Origin: an uncultured bacterium | GTDB lineage: Bacteria > Cyanobacteriota > Vampirovibrionia > Gastranaerophilales > Gastranaerophilaceae | Reading direction: 5' to 3' | Assembly: GCA_902788345.1 (NCBI GenBank) | Contig: CADAJP010000005.1 | Location: forward strand, 1-64,000 | Length of the DNA: 64,000 nt | Part shown: positions 1 to 9,998 of the stretch, one piece after another | Layout of the letters: each line of letters starts with the position of its first letter | Position numbering within the stretch: the stretch's first letter is position 1 | Position numbers and translations under genes: made by a program | Notes under the pieces: model-generated | Database searches by the model: none | What the model was told of the DNA's origin: nothing | The model's input: only the letters and a program-made list of their open reading frames with translations

Positions 1-118
1 GAGCAGAGGAATGAGCGAAGCGAAAGGTGAAAAACAATAATCGGAAAATGAATATTTTTCGATTTCGTTTTGAACGGTTCCGTTTACTGCGAAGCGAAAG
101 GTGAAAAACAATAATCAG
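1..118. repeat. Dispersed GAGCAGAGG...CGTTTACTGCGAAG repeat copy
   Basis: Non-coding sequence that starts with GAGCAGAGG and contains the block GCGAAGCGAAAGGTGAAAAA twice (about 15-34 and 91-110). The order GAGCAGAGG, GAGCG-rich stretch, AT-rich centre, CGTTTACTGCGA matches, in inverted orientation, the copies at 61600-61884 and resembles the one at 48190-48268. The family looks like a mobile or REP-like intergenic repeat. No gene is visible here. Confidence 0.6.
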
Positions 119-133
119 GGGATAATTTATAAT

Positions 134-166
134 TAAAAAAGGAGTGAGCATGCTCACTCCCTTTTT
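134..166 (-). terminator. Intrinsic terminator of metG
   Basis: A perfect 20-base palindrome (GGAGTGAGCA / TGCTCACTCC at 141-160) is flanked by an A tract on one side and a T tract on the other. Read on the minus strand it lies just after the metG stop and is followed by six T. It could work in both directions. Confidence 0.85.
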
Positions 167-183
167 ACAATATATTTTATAAT

Positions 184-1758
184 TTATTTTTTAGATTTAT
201 CAGCCAATTCAGAGTCCACCCTTAAAAATACAGGATGAATGTCCTCTTTTGATATTAACTTACCGGTTTTAATATTTGAAGTTGTTATATCATCATATTT
301 TGTATTAATATCATATGAAAGCTGGTTTGCCATGTCTTGTGCAATATTTGGACAATACGGATAAATCAGCGAAGAAACAACGCACATAACTTCAAGTATT
401 GTTGCCAAAACCTGACCGCATTCAGTCATTTTTTCCTCTTTTGCAAGAGTCCAAGGGGCATTATCGGTTACAAATTTGTTTGCAGAATCAACTATACCAA
501 TTATTTCCTGTGCCGCCTCTTGAATTTCGAAATGATTAAAATGGTTTTCAACAATTTTTACAGTTCCGAGAGCTGTTTTTAAAAGACTTTCAGCTTCTTT
601 TGAACGATTTGTTATGAATTCCGGTTTTATTTCTCCGTCAAAATATTTAACAAGCATAGACAAGCTTCTGTTTAAAAGATTTCCCATGCTGTTTGCAAGA
701 TGCGCATTAACTTTTTCTTTAAAGTCCTGATCTGAATAGTTCCCGTCACGCCCGCATGGTGCTGATGTTGCCATATAATAACGGAAGGAATCCGCATTCT
801 CTAGTTCAAAACTTTCAAGCACTGATGTAGGGGACACAACATTACCCAAAGATTTTGACATCTTTGTTTCGTCTATTGTAATCCAGCCGTGTGCGAAAAT
901 ATGTTTAGGCAAAGGCAAATCAAGAGCCATAAGAATTGCCGGCCAATATATTGCGTGGAATTTCAATATATCTTTTCCTATTACATGAACATCTACCGGC
1001 CAAAGCTTGTCAAACTGCTCACTTGAGCCGTCAGGATCATATCCGATTGCCGTAATATAATTAGAAAGAGCATCAATCCAGACATATATAGATTGTTCAG
1101 GATCATCAAGAATATCAATACCCCAGCCTACATTTTCTTTTGAACGGGAAACTGAAATGTCTTGAATATCTTCTAGCTGATTTAAAACTTCATTCGCCCT
1201 GAAACTTGGCACGATAAAATCAGGATGCTCATTTATGTGTTTAATGATTGCATCTTTATATGCACTTAATTTAAAGAAATAATTTTCTTCTTTCACAATA
1301 TCCGGCTTCTTTTGGTGATCAGGACATAAGCCGTCTTCTGTAAGGTCTTTTGGATTAAGGAAACATTCACAACCCTGACAATACCAGCCTTCGTATTCAT
1401 GTTTATATATATCACCTTTATCTTTTAATTTTTGGAATATTTTTTGAACAACTTTTTCATGATCATCATCTGTTGTTCTGATAAATCTGTTATATTTAAC
1501 ATCCAGCTTTGCCCAGGCATCTTTAAATTTCTGTGCATTTTCATCACACAATTCTTTAGGAGATTTACCCTGAGCAAGAGCAGTTTTTTGAATTTTTATA
1601 CCGTGTTCATCTGTTCCGGTAAGAAAAAACATATTATCTGTTCTTAAAGAATAATGTCTTGCAATAATATCTGTCAAAATTTTTTCGTATGCGTGTCCGA
1701 TATGCGGAGCACCGTTAACATAGTCAATTGCCGTTGTTAAATAATATTTATCAAGCAT
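184..1758 (-). CDS. metG: Methionyl-tRNA synthetase
   Basis: Class I aminoacyl-tRNA synthetase that charges tRNA-Met in the cytoplasm. The 524-residue protein has the HIGH signature at residues 19-22 and KMSKS at about 299-303. A Cys-rich zinc knuckle (CQGC...CPDH, about 127-145) lies in the connective domain. The C-terminal helical anticodon-binding region is present, but there is no fused tRNA-binding (EMAP-like) domain, so this is the short form. GAGAGGAT stands before the ATG. The gene is divergent from the sensor kinase at 1824 and ends at a strong hairpin terminator. The identification is secure. Confidence 0.97.
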   Translation of the reverse strand: MLDKYYLTTAIDYVNGAPHIGHAYEKILTDIIARHYSLRTDNMFFLTGTDEHGIKIQKTALAQGKSPKELCDENAQKFKDAWAKLDVKYNRFIRTTDDDHEKVVQKIFQKLKDKGDIYKHEYEGWYCQGCECFLNPKDLTEDGLCPDHQKKPDIVKEENYFFKLSAYKDAIIKHINEHPDFIVPSFRANEVLNQLEDIQDISVSRSKENVGWGIDILDDPEQSIYVWIDALSNYITAIGYDPDGSSEQFDKLWPVDVHVIGKDILKFHAIYWPAILMALDLPLPKHIFAHGWITIDETKMSKSLGNVVSPTSVLESFELENADSFRYYMATSAPCGRDGNYSDQDFKEKVNAHLANSMGNLLNRSLSMLVKYFDGEIKPEFITNRSKEAESLLKTALGTVKIVENHFNHFEIQEAAQEIIGIVDSANKFVTDNAPWTLAKEEKMTECGQVLATILEVMCVVSSLIYPYCPNIAQDMANQLSYDINTKYDDITTSNIKTGKLISKEDIHPVFLRVDSELADKSKK

Positions 1759-1808
1759 AGTTATATCCTCTCATATTATTAATATAATAGCATGAAAATT
1801 TCTCTTTA

Positions 1809-1817
1809 TGATACAAT
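1809..1817 (+). promoter_or_regulatory. Extended -10 promoter, probably leaderless mRNA
   Basis: TG-A-TACAAT is an extended -10 element ending six bases before the ATG at 1824, so the expected +1 falls on or next to the start codon. No Shine-Dalgarno sequence precedes that ATG. The same spacing is seen at 34147-34155 and 35855-35863. Confidence 0.5.
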
Positions 1818-1823
1818 TCATTT

Positions 1824-3608
1824 ATGAATACAAATTCAAAACAGAGTTTTACAACACAAAACAAATTAATTATTTTTGGTTTATTTTTAAGCACATTGCT
1901 GATAACAGCAATAGCTGTTTTTACAACCGCAAATATTGAAAGAAATCTGAATGAAAGCTATCACAGTTTCGGTCAAATAATCTCAAAAACACTTGCAGTT
2001 GAAAGCGCAGATTTAATAAAAGATGCAAACAAAAACCAAACCGAAGCAATACTAAAACAACATTCGGATTTAATCTTAAAAAGCAATAAGGACATAATGT
2101 TTATTGCGTTTAATGATAAAAACGGCAATTTGATTACCAAAACGCAAAATCCTGACATTATAAAAAATAAAAAGAAAAATATTTCCGTTACATCGCCAAT
2201 GTATATTGGGGACACAAATTCCGGCTCCGTAACGGTCGGATTATCTTCAGGGATAATTGAAAAATTATCATCTACCACAAGAGCATCTATTCTTTTTGAA
2301 TTTGCAGTTGTGTGGCTTGTTTTTGCGTTTGTGGTTTTAATAAATACATACTTAATTACAAGAGAATTAAAAATACTGCAAAATGGCGTTAAACGCATAT
2401 CTTCAAAAGAATTTGGCGTAAAAATAGAAGCAAAGGATGTCAGTGATGAAGTGCAGGAATTATTTAATGCCTTTAACGATATGTCAAATAAGCTTCATCT
2501 TTATGAAGAATCAAATATTGAACAGCTTACACTTGAAAAGAACAAACTGCAGGCAGTACTGATGAGTATCGTCAACGGAGTTGTCGTATGCGATAATAAT
2601 GATACGGTAACACTTTTAAACGAACACGCAAAAGAACTTCTTGCACTTGAAGACGACCAGCTGCTTAATACAAATATAAAAAATTATGTTGACTCTGACG
2701 GTAACGATTGCTTTACCGAAAAAATAGAAGAATATAAAAATTTATCACTTCAGGAAAAAACATCTAAACCGGTGATATTTAATATAAAACTTGACGATAA
2801 AACACTCAAAAGCATAATTTCACCAATGTTTACACAAAATCACGATTATGTTGGATATATTATCGTTCTTATTGATATAACTAAAGAAGCAGAAATGGAT
2901 GTAATGAAATCTCAATTCATTTCAAATGTTTCACACGAACTCAGAACACCTGTTACGGTGTTAAGAAGTTATATCGACACCCTTTATAATTACGGTTCGG
3001 AATTTGATTATGAATCACAAAAGGAATTTATAGGAACAATAAATACCGAAATTATAAGACTTCAGAACATGGTGAATGATATTCTTGATTTTTCAAGACT
3101 TGATTCAAATGCCAAAATTGAAAAATCCGAAAATGATATCTCCCAACTTGTTGACTACTGCGTAAATCAGGTTCAACCGCTGTTAAAAGAACATAATCTC
3201 AAGATAGAAACAGAAAAAGAAGACAATATTCCGCTTGTTAATTGTAACTATGACTCTATTGCCAGAGCTTTAACAAACTATTTATCTAATGCCGTTAAAT
3301 ATGCTCCGGAAAATTCCGTTATCAAAGTGAAGTTATACAAAGAAGACAAATATAATCAGGTCGTTGTAACAGTAAAAGATGAAGGTATCGGGATTGCTCC
3401 GGAATTTCAAAAGAAAATATTTGAAAGATTTTACAGAATTGAAAATAAAACCCATAGTGTAAAAGGTACAGGACTCGGGCTTCATCTTGTTAAAACAACT
3501 ATTGAAAAACATCACCACGGACACGTATTTGTAAATTCCCAGCCAAATCAGGGTGCAACATTCGGCTTTTCACTTCCTGTTTCTTATCAGGATGAAGAAA
3601 CAATGTAA
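1824..3608 (+). CDS. Membrane sensor histidine kinase
   Basis: A 594-residue transmembrane histidine kinase. Order of parts: TM1 (about 14-37), periplasmic sensing domain (about 38-150), TM2 (about 153-176), HAMP linker (about 178-230), PAS-like domain (about 245-355), HisKA dimerisation domain with the phospho-accepting His371 in SHELRTP, then HATPase_c with N box (NYLSNAVKYAP), G1 box (DEGIGIAP) and G2 box (GTGLGLH). The layout is like WalK/NblS-type kinases. No response regulator is adjacent, so the partner is unknown; the REC protein at 19484 is distant. It is divergent from metG and probably expressed from a leaderless transcript. Confidence 0.93.
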   Translation: MNTNSKQSFTTQNKLIIFGLFLSTLLITAIAVFTTANIERNLNESYHSFGQIISKTLAVESADLIKDANKNQTEAILKQHSDLILKSNKDIMFIAFNDKNGNLITKTQNPDIIKNKKKNISVTSPMYIGDTNSGSVTVGLSSGIIEKLSSTTRASILFEFAVVWLVFAFVVLINTYLITRELKILQNGVKRISSKEFGVKIEAKDVSDEVQELFNAFNDMSNKLHLYEESNIEQLTLEKNKLQAVLMSIVNGVVVCDNNDTVTLLNEHAKELLALEDDQLLNTNIKNYVDSDGNDCFTEKIEEYKNLSLQEKTSKPVIFNIKLDDKTLKSIISPMFTQNHDYVGYIIVLIDITKEAEMDVMKSQFISNVSHELRTPVTVLRSYIDTLYNYGSEFDYESQKEFIGTINTEIIRLQNMVNDILDFSRLDSNAKIEKSENDISQLVDYCVNQVQPLLKEHNLKIETEKEDNIPLVNCNYDSIARALTNYLSNAVKYAPENSVIKVKLYKEDKYNQVVVTVKDEGIGIAPEFQKKIFERFYRIENKTHSVKGTGLGLHLVKTTIEKHHHGHVFVNSQPNQGATFGFSLPVSYQDEETM

Positions 3609-3612
3609 AACA

Positions 3613-3640
3613 TCCTTATTTTATATAAGGCTTTTTTATT
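3613..3640 (+). terminator. Probable terminator of the histidine kinase gene
   Basis: A short stem CCTTAT/ATAAGG just after the stop codon is followed by CTTTTTTATTTT on the plus strand. The stem is only six base pairs, so strength is uncertain. Confidence 0.5.
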
Positions 3641-3662
3641 TTAAATATTTTTTATTGAGTAA

Positions 3663-4469
3663 TTAAGAAAGCTCTTGGTCTATTTTTTCATCAATGATAT
3701 TTTGTCTTATCATATCCTGAGCGGTTTTTAACTCATTATAATCTTTGTTTACCTGATTTAATTTTGCACTCTGATGTCCCCAAGAATGTGCTAACTGAGT
3801 ACCAATAGCAATCCAAGGAAGATATGCAACAACACCTTTACCAATATCTTTTAATGCAGGCGGCATCTTTTTGATAAAATCTTCGGCTGCATTTAAAATT
3901 TTATTGTCATTTAATGCTTTATCTAATTTTGTAGTCTTTAAAGTGTCTTTTAAAAGTTCTCCGCTGTCTTTTAAGATATACTTTTGAGCAATCTTTCCGC
4001 TTAATCTGTTTGCAAGAATTACAGCTCCGAAAGAAGCAGTCAATAAAGACAATGTAGAAAGAACAGGATGTTCTTTATTAAATTCTTTTAATGATTTAAT
4101 ATGTTTTTCCGCAGCATTATTAGCGCCCCACAAAGCACTTACTGCGCCAAGCGCAACACCCCAAGCCCCTGCAACCATGCCGGCTCTTGTAAGCTTTGCT
4201 GCTCTCAATTTATGAGGCGGAACACTCATTAAACCGGTTTTGAAAGGTCTGTAATCCATCTTTTGAGCCAAAGTTGAAATACCGCCAACTATAGGTAATG
4301 AACAATATATAGCATTATCCAAACGTCTATGACGCTTATCATCAACTTCTACGGATGCTTTTTTCCAAGCTAAAGATCTTAAAGCCTCATCGCTTAAAGC
4401 AGCAAACCTTCTTTCTTCCTCACTTGCTCTGAAATTCGGACTATTTAAGGAAACTGCACTTATTTGCAT
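3663..4469 (-). CDS. Lineage-specific membrane protein
   Basis: A 268-residue protein of no family I recognise. It starts MQISAVSLNSPNFRA, a short hydrophobic/Asn-rich N-terminus of a kind seen on several other unknown proteins here (35793, 38163, 39618, 46871). It has a basic stretch (about 35-50), then glycine/alanine-rich hydrophobic segments at about 95-118, 135-158 and 210-230 that could cross or insert into a membrane. There is no Sec signal peptide. GTGAAGGTG precedes the ATG. It stands alone between the kinase and the recG operon. Confidence 0.7.
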   Translation of the reverse strand: MQISAVSLNSPNFRASEEERRFAALSDEALRSLAWKKASVEVDDKRHRRLDNAIYCSLPIVGGISTLAQKMDYRPFKTGLMSVPPHKLRAAKLTRAGMVAGAWGVALGAVSALWGANNAAEKHIKSLKEFNKEHPVLSTLSLLTASFGAVILANRLSGKIAQKYILKDSGELLKDTLKTTKLDKALNDNKILNAAEDFIKKMPPALKDIGKGVVAYLPWIAIGTQLAHSWGHQSAKLNQVNKDYNELKTAQDMIRQNIIDEKIDQELS

Positions 4470-4577
4470 GTAACACCTTCACCTTTCACAACTTAATTAT
4501 ACATCATAATAAAGCATATGAAGATATTTTTTTGCTTTTATTAATTATTTTATTAACAAAAATTTACAATTAAGAGG

Positions 4578-6971
4578 CTAAATATCAAGCCCTGTAAACA
4601 TTTCAAGAGATGTAACATTTTTTAGTAGAGGAAAGTCATCTTCGTTATATTTTTTTACAAAATCTATAGCTTCATTTCTTGCATACTCTAAAATTTTTGC
4701 ATCACGAACAATATCAGATATAAGTAAATCCGGCAAACCGCTCTGACGAACCCCCAAAAATTCTCCCGGACCACGTAATTGTAAATCTTTTTCAGCAATT
4801 ACAAAACCGTCATTTGTTTCTGTCATTATTGAAAGACGTTCTGTTGTTTCCGGTTTATTTGAAGACGAAACCAGTATACAATAAGACTGTATATCACTTC
4901 TGCCGACTCTGCCCCTTAATTGATGGAGCTGTGACAAGCCAAACCGTTCGGCATTTTCAACTACTATAACTGTTGCATTCGGTACATCAACCCCGACTTC
5001 TACAACAGTAGTTGAAACCAAAATATCATAATTACCTTTTTTAAACTCATTCATCACCTCATCTTTTTCCTGAGGTTTTAATTTTCCATGCAAAAGTCCT
5101 ACTTTATATTTAGAAAAAATGCCATTTTGCAGCTTTTCAGCTTCTTCTGTTGCCGCCTTAGCACTCAATGTTTCACTTTCTTCTATTAACGGGTAAACTA
5201 TATATGCCTGATGACCTTCATCAATTTGTGTTTTAATTAAATCCCAAACTTTTTTATGTGAAGATGTTAAATAGGTTTTGACAGGTTTTCTGCCTTTAGG
5301 CAGTTCATCAATAACAGTAAGCTCCAAATCACCATGCACCGTCAGTGCCAAAGTTCGAGGAATTGGAGTAGCGGTCATTGTGAGCATTTGAGGGTTTTGA
5401 GATTTTTTCTTCAATACATTTCTCTGCTTAACACCGAAACGATGCTGTTCATCAACAACAATCGCACCCAGATTATTAAATTCAATATTATCCTGAATTA
5501 GAGCATGCGTACCTACTGCAATATTAATCTGTCCGTTACGCAAAGAAGTTTCAAATTCCGAACGAACGCGTTTTCCCTGACTGCCCATAAATAATCCGAC
5601 ACTTAGCCCCAAAGGAGTTAACCATGAAACAAGATTATTATAATGTTGTTGAGCAAGAATTTCTGTCGGTGCCATAAATGCACCCTGATACCCGTTTTCT
5701 ATTGCGGCAAGAAGCATTACCGCAGCGACCACCGTTTTACCGCTGCCGACATCCCCCTGCAAAAGCCGTTGCATTGGGGTTTGTGAATGCATATCATTTA
5801 AAATTTCATTTATCGCATTTTTCTGACCCGATGTAAGTTCAAACGGCAAACTTTTTATAAACTTTTCAACAAGACCGTCTTTATGTACTGTCAATGCGTA
5901 CGATTTTATACTCTTTGAATTATTCTCCCTCAGCCTTATTAGTTTTAACTGTATCAAAAATAATTCCTCAAAAATTAAAGAAAAACGGGATTGCTCGAGG
6001 ACTTCCATTGATGACGGAAAATGAATCTGCTCAATTGCAATCTTTTTATCAAGTAAACCGTACTTTTTCATAATAAAATCAGGTATTACATTGACTATTT
6101 CATTTTTATACATTTGAATAGCATTAAATATCGCCTTACGTAGTAATTTTATATTTAAACCGTCACAAAGCGGATATACAGGGACAATTCTTGCTATATT
6201 CAGGTTTTTATCCTTTGCATCGTCAATATCCGCATTCAATATAGAATAAGACGGTTTGTCCATTGTAAGAGCAAATGTATAATTATCCCTTTTTACAACC
6301 CCTGAAACCATGATAGAAGCATTTTGAGGGAATTGAGCTTTCATGCGTTCAAGTACATAACGATTACCTTTTGCATTGAAAAAAGTAAGCTCCATTTTAC
6401 CGCTTTCATCTGCAATTACTACCCTTGTTACAGATAATTTGTTCTTTGAATTAAAAGTCGAAACCGATTTTATATAACCAAAAACAGTTGTAGTTTGTCC
6501 CTCTTTTAAATTTTTAATAAGAGTACGGGAAGAATAATCAATATGTTTTTTAGGAAAATATACCATTAAATCCTGAGCGGTGTATATCCCAAGTTTATTA
6601 AACTGATATGCTAATTTTGGTCCAACCCCTTTTACATACATAACATCAACTTCTGAGGGGTGTTTTTTTCTCTGAAGATTGCGTTCCTGTTCTTCCTGCT
6701 GCTCCTGTTTTTTATTTTTCAACTCTAATTTTATAATCTTTATCAACTGTTCTATTGATCTTCGTCTTTCAGCAATTCCAACAAAAGGGTAAACATCAAA
6801 TGCTTCATACAAAACTTGCCAGCGGGGATTTTTTTTGGATTTTTTTAACTCTTTTTTTATTTCACTTTTTATAAATTTTGAAAACGAAGTGGTACGCCCC
6901 TGCATATCAATGTAGCGGTACTTTGTTTCATAATCAATTGCCTGTTTTATTTTATCTAAATTATCTAACAT
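4578..6971 (-). CDS. recG: ATP-dependent DNA helicase RecG
   Basis: RecG remodels stalled replication forks and branched DNA. The 797-residue protein has an N-terminal extension of about 105 residues before a helix-hairpin-helix-like KGVGPKLA region, as in cyanobacterial RecG. The OB-fold wedge domain (about 150-260) follows. The superfamily 2 helicase core has Walker A GDVGSGKT, the DEQH box and QLRGRVGR as motif VI. It is the last gene of the minus-strand pyrH-frr-cdsA-rnc-recG cluster, 25 bases after rnc. No clear hairpin terminator follows the stop. Confidence 0.96.
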   Translation of the reverse strand: MLDNLDKIKQAIDYETKYRYIDMQGRTTSFSKFIKSEIKKELKKSKKNPRWQVLYEAFDVYPFVGIAERRRSIEQLIKIIKLELKNKKQEQQEEQERNLQRKKHPSEVDVMYVKGVGPKLAYQFNKLGIYTAQDLMVYFPKKHIDYSSRTLIKNLKEGQTTTVFGYIKSVSTFNSKNKLSVTRVVIADESGKMELTFFNAKGNRYVLERMKAQFPQNASIMVSGVVKRDNYTFALTMDKPSYSILNADIDDAKDKNLNIARIVPVYPLCDGLNIKLLRKAIFNAIQMYKNEIVNVIPDFIMKKYGLLDKKIAIEQIHFPSSMEVLEQSRFSLIFEELFLIQLKLIRLRENNSKSIKSYALTVHKDGLVEKFIKSLPFELTSGQKNAINEILNDMHSQTPMQRLLQGDVGSGKTVVAAVMLLAAIENGYQGAFMAPTEILAQQHYNNLVSWLTPLGLSVGLFMGSQGKRVRSEFETSLRNGQINIAVGTHALIQDNIEFNNLGAIVVDEQHRFGVKQRNVLKKKSQNPQMLTMTATPIPRTLALTVHGDLELTVIDELPKGRKPVKTYLTSSHKKVWDLIKTQIDEGHQAYIVYPLIEESETLSAKAATEEAEKLQNGIFSKYKVGLLHGKLKPQEKDEVMNEFKKGNYDILVSTTVVEVGVDVPNATVIVVENAERFGLSQLHQLRGRVGRSDIQSYCILVSSSNKPETTERLSIMTETNDGFVIAEKDLQLRGPGEFLGVRQSGLPDLLISDIVRDAKILEYARNEAIDFVKKYNEDDFPLLKNVTSLEMFTGLDI

Positions 6972-6996
6972 ATCCTTATAAATTTTTAAAAAGATA

Positions 6997-7683
6997 CTAC
7001 TTTATTATGCCAAGTTTTTTACATGCCAGATATGCAGCTTTTTGTTCGGCATCTTTTTTGGAAAAACCTCTGTCAGATGCAAGAACTTCACCCCTGTATA
7101 TGATTTCCACTTCAAATTCTTTTTTATGTTCCGGCCCATATTCGCCAATTACACGATATTCGGGACGATCTTTATTAATTTTTTGCGTATATTCCTGCAA
7201 AATTTCTTTTGCATTATACCTGCCAAAATTAACCTTAACTTCCTCAATTAGAGGAGTAAAGGTATTTTTAATATATTCCCGCACCTGTAAATAACAACCG
7301 TCTAAATAATATGCACCCAGAATTGCTTCAAACGCACATGCACAAATTGAATCCAACTTTCTTGCGCCCTGCTTTTCATCATGCTTACTTAATATTATTA
7401 AATCCTGAAGGCCATTTTCCTTTGCAATTTTTGCAAGTGTATTATCTGAAACGATGATACTGCGTATCTTTGACATTTCACCTTCAGAAGATTTCGGATA
7501 CATATTATATAAAACATCTGAAACAGTGAGCTTTAAAACAGCATCACCCAAAAATTCAAGCCTTTCGTAACATTCGGTTACAGGAAGATTTAAGTCCTGA
7601 GTATAAGACGGATGAGTAAGTGCTTTTTTATACAGTTCATCAGTTTTTGTCGGAATACCAAAAATATCAGCTACTGCAATCAT
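6997..7683 (-). CDS. rnc: Ribonuclease III
   Basis: Cleaves double-stranded RNA in rRNA and mRNA processing. The signature ERLEFLGDAVL carries the acidic catalytic residues; a second acidic set lies in CAFEAILGAYYLDG; a dsRNA-binding domain occupies roughly the last 70 residues and ends KKDAEQKAAYLACKKLG. I place the start at 7683, giving 228 residues, the usual family length. That ATG overlaps the cdsA stop as ATGA and has AAAGGA eight to nine bases upstream. A longer in-frame ATG at 7725 has no ribosome site. The overlap implies translational coupling to cdsA. Confidence 0.95.
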   Translation of the reverse strand: MIAVADIFGIPTKTDELYKKALTHPSYTQDLNLPVTECYERLEFLGDAVLKLTVSDVLYNMYPKSSEGEMSKIRSIIVSDNTLAKIAKENGLQDLIILSKHDEKQGARKLDSICACAFEAILGAYYLDGCYLQVREYIKNTFTPLIEEVKVNFGRYNAKEILQEYTQKINKDRPEYRVIGEYGPEHKKEFEVEIIYRGEVLASDRGFSKKDAEQKAAYLACKKLGIIK

Positions 7684-8555
7684 CTGACCAATTCCTTTAA
7701 GAAATTCACAACATGATGCATCCATTCTGTTTTAAACACAAAGTATTTAAAGAAGTAATACATAATAGGAATAGTTAAAGCAAAACTGTCTGTTCTGTCT
7801 AAAAAGCCGCCGTGTCCCGGGAGTGTATCTCCGGAATCTTTAACACCTGCATCACGTTTCAATAAAGATTCGCACAAATCACCTATTTGTGCAAAGAAGG
7901 TACACAACAAACCTGCAATCAATGCAATATACCAGCTTAAACCTAAATATAATCCTATAATTTCAGCAAAAATTACAGAAAATACGGCACCGCCTATTGC
8001 ACCTTCAATAGACTTATTCGGACTTACTGTCGGCGCAAGTTTTCGTTTTCCTAATCTTGTACCTACATAATAACATCCGCAATCAGTTGCAATTATAGAA
8101 ATCAACATTAGTATGACAAACCCTAAACCGCTTGAATATTCCGCATTACTCAAGTTACGGAAGAATATTAAATGCAAAGGGAACCAACCGCAATAAACCA
8201 TTCCGAATAATGTAGTTGCGACATTGGCAATATATGGCTGACGCCCGACAAATAACACCCACATAAACGAACTCATAGAGCATATCGTCAATGTTGCAGC
8301 TACAAGGTCAAATCTTTCAAAATAGACAATTACTGCAAGTGCAATTTCAGTCGCATATATAACCTTTAAGCTGGGATAAAAACCCTTGTGGTTTAGAATC
8401 GAGACATATTCTTTTGTTGCGAATGCCAGCACAACGGCTAACATTGCAAGTAATACCAAACCGCCCTTTATTATACATGTAAGAACAATCCAGCCAAACA
8501 GCAGCCCTGTCAACATTCTTGTTGCATTTTTATTCATTCCGAGGTCAAATTTCAT
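7680..8555 (-). CDS. cdsA: Phosphatidate cytidylyltransferase
   Basis: Makes CDP-diacylglycerol from phosphatidic acid and CTP, the branch point for phospholipid synthesis. The 291-residue integral membrane protein has about seven to eight hydrophobic helices. The CdsA signature sits in the C-terminal third: PNKSIEGAIGG, then GDLCESLLKRDAGVKDSG and HGGFLDRTDS. Its ATG overlaps the frr stop codon by one base (TAATG), and its stop overlaps rnc, so the genes are translationally coupled. Confidence 0.95.
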   Translation of the reverse strand: MKFDLGMNKNATRMLTGLLFGWIVLTCIIKGGLVLLAMLAVVLAFATKEYVSILNHKGFYPSLKVIYATEIALAVIVYFERFDLVAATLTICSMSSFMWVLFVGRQPYIANVATTLFGMVYCGWFPLHLIFFRNLSNAEYSSGLGFVILMLISIIATDCGCYYVGTRLGKRKLAPTVSPNKSIEGAIGGAVFSVIFAEIIGLYLGLSWYIALIAGLLCTFFAQIGDLCESLLKRDAGVKDSGDTLPGHGGFLDRTDSFALTIPIMYYFFKYFVFKTEWMHHVVNFLKELVR

Positions 8556-9121
8556 TATACTGTCATAACCTCTTTTTCTTTATCGGCAACAATTTTATCT
8601 ATATTCGCAATATATTTATCGGTAACTTTCTGAATTTTATCCTGATTATCTTTTACTGCATCTTCAGGTAAATTTTCATCTTTTTCTATTTTTTTCAATT
8701 TATCAACCATATCTCTGCGGATATTTCTGATAGCGATTTTTGAATCTTCGCCCATCTTTTTAACATCTTTTGCAATTTCACGGCGCCTGTCTTCAGTCAA
8801 CGGTGGGAACGGTAATCTTATGCAAATTCCGTCAGAGTTAGGTGTAATACCAATTTCCGCTTTAATTATTCCCTTTTCAATTTCTTTCATTATAGTTTTG
8901 TCATAAGGGGTAATTACAAGTGTTGTACCATCTTGAACCGTAACCTGTGACATTTGTCTTAAAGGAGTAGGAGCTCCGTAATATTCAACAACAACTTTAT
9001 CTAAAATGGCAGGATTTGCACGGCCTGAACGAACAGATGCAAACTCTTTCTGAAGCTGAGCAATAGCTTTTTCCATTTTTTCTTCGCCAAATAAATACAT
9101 TTCATCTAACGCTTCTGACAT
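8555..9121 (-). CDS. frr: Ribosome recycling factor
   Basis: Splits post-termination ribosomes together with EF-G (fusA at 39711). The 188-residue length is typical. Recognisable blocks are SVRSGRANPAILDKV, YYGAPTPLRQMSQV and the acidic, helical C-terminal half with RREIAKDVKKMGEDSKIAIRN. It lies 14 bases downstream of pyrH, the conserved pyrH-frr pair, with AAGAGGTAAA before the ATG. Confidence 0.97.
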   Translation of the reverse strand: MSEALDEMYLFGEEKMEKAIAQLQKEFASVRSGRANPAILDKVVVEYYGAPTPLRQMSQVTVQDGTTLVITPYDKTIMKEIEKGIIKAEIGITPNSDGICIRLPFPPLTEDRRREIAKDVKKMGEDSKIAIRNIRRDMVDKLKKIEKDENLPEDAVKDNQDKIQKVTDKYIANIDKIVADKEKEVMTV

Positions 9122-9135
9122 ATTTTACCTCTTTC

Positions 9136-9846
9136 TTAATTAATATATGTTCCTAATTTTTCACCATTTAGGATGTTTTTAATACCGTCTTTTTGTTTAA
9201 AATCAAAAACAATAATCGGAATATTATTTTGGCGGCATAAATCACATGCCGCTGTATCCATAACTTTTAAATTATTTTTAATAATTTCATCATAATGTAT
9301 TTCTTCAAGTTTTTTAGCATTCGGATCAACATTCGGATCAGCTGTATAAACACCATCTACACCATTTTTTGCCATAAGCATCGCCTGTGCATTAATCTCT
9401 GATGCTCTTAAAGCAGATGCTGTATCAGTAGTAAAGAATGGGTTTCCTGTGCCGGCTGCAAATATCACAACTCTGCCTTTTTCAAGATGTCTTATTGCTC
9501 TGTGACGAATATACGGTTCTGCAATCTGCTTCATACTGATAGCACTCTGAACTCTGCAATCAACATTAATTTGAATTAAGGCACTTTGCAATGTAATTGC
9601 ATTCATAACAGTCGCAAGCATTCCGACATAATCGCCTGTAGCACGGTCTAAACCGATTTTTGTACTGTTTTTCATTCCTCTGAATATATTTCCGCCCCCG
9701 ACAACAACTGCAACCTGTGCGCCCATATCAACCGCTTTTTTAATTTCATTTGCAATCATAGTAACAGGTTCAGGAGCGATACCAAATTGTTGTTCGCCTA
9801 AAAGAGCTTCTCCGCTAATCTTTAACAAAATTCTTTTATATTTCAA
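9136..9846 (-). CDS. pyrH: UMP kinase
   Basis: Phosphorylates UMP to UDP for pyrimidine nucleotide supply. The 236-residue amino-acid-kinase-fold protein shows the N-terminal LLKISGEALLG, the glycine loop VVGGGNIFRG, and GTGNPFFTTDTASALRA, all typical of bacterial PyrH. It is the first gene of the minus-strand cluster leading into frr, cdsA, rnc and recG, and is preceded by AGAGGGGAAAG. Confidence 0.97.
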   Translation of the reverse strand: MKYKRILLKISGEALLGEQQFGIAPEPVTMIANEIKKAVDMGAQVAVVVGGGNIFRGMKNSTKIGLDRATGDYVGMLATVMNAITLQSALIQINVDCRVQSAISMKQIAEPYIRHRAIRHLEKGRVVIFAAGTGNPFFTTDTASALRASEINAQAMLMAKNGVDGVYTADPNVDPNAKKLEEIHYDEIIKNNLKVMDTAACDLCRQNNIPIIVFDFKQKDGIKNILNGEKLGTYIN

Positions 9847-9998
9847 GTTCTTTCCCCTCTATAAAAACTTATAAAATTATAAATATACTTATATTTATAA
9901 CCCAAAAATATTATTGTGTAAAGAATATTTATAATAATAAATACAAAAAATGAACAATTTTTTATTAAAATCGTTATAATGGTATAAAGGATAAAATT

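Noticed and set aside
7684..7725. Longer start for RNase III
   Set aside because: No ribosome site, and it would overlap cdsA by 46 bases; the ATGA start at 7683 fits length and Shine-Dalgarno.
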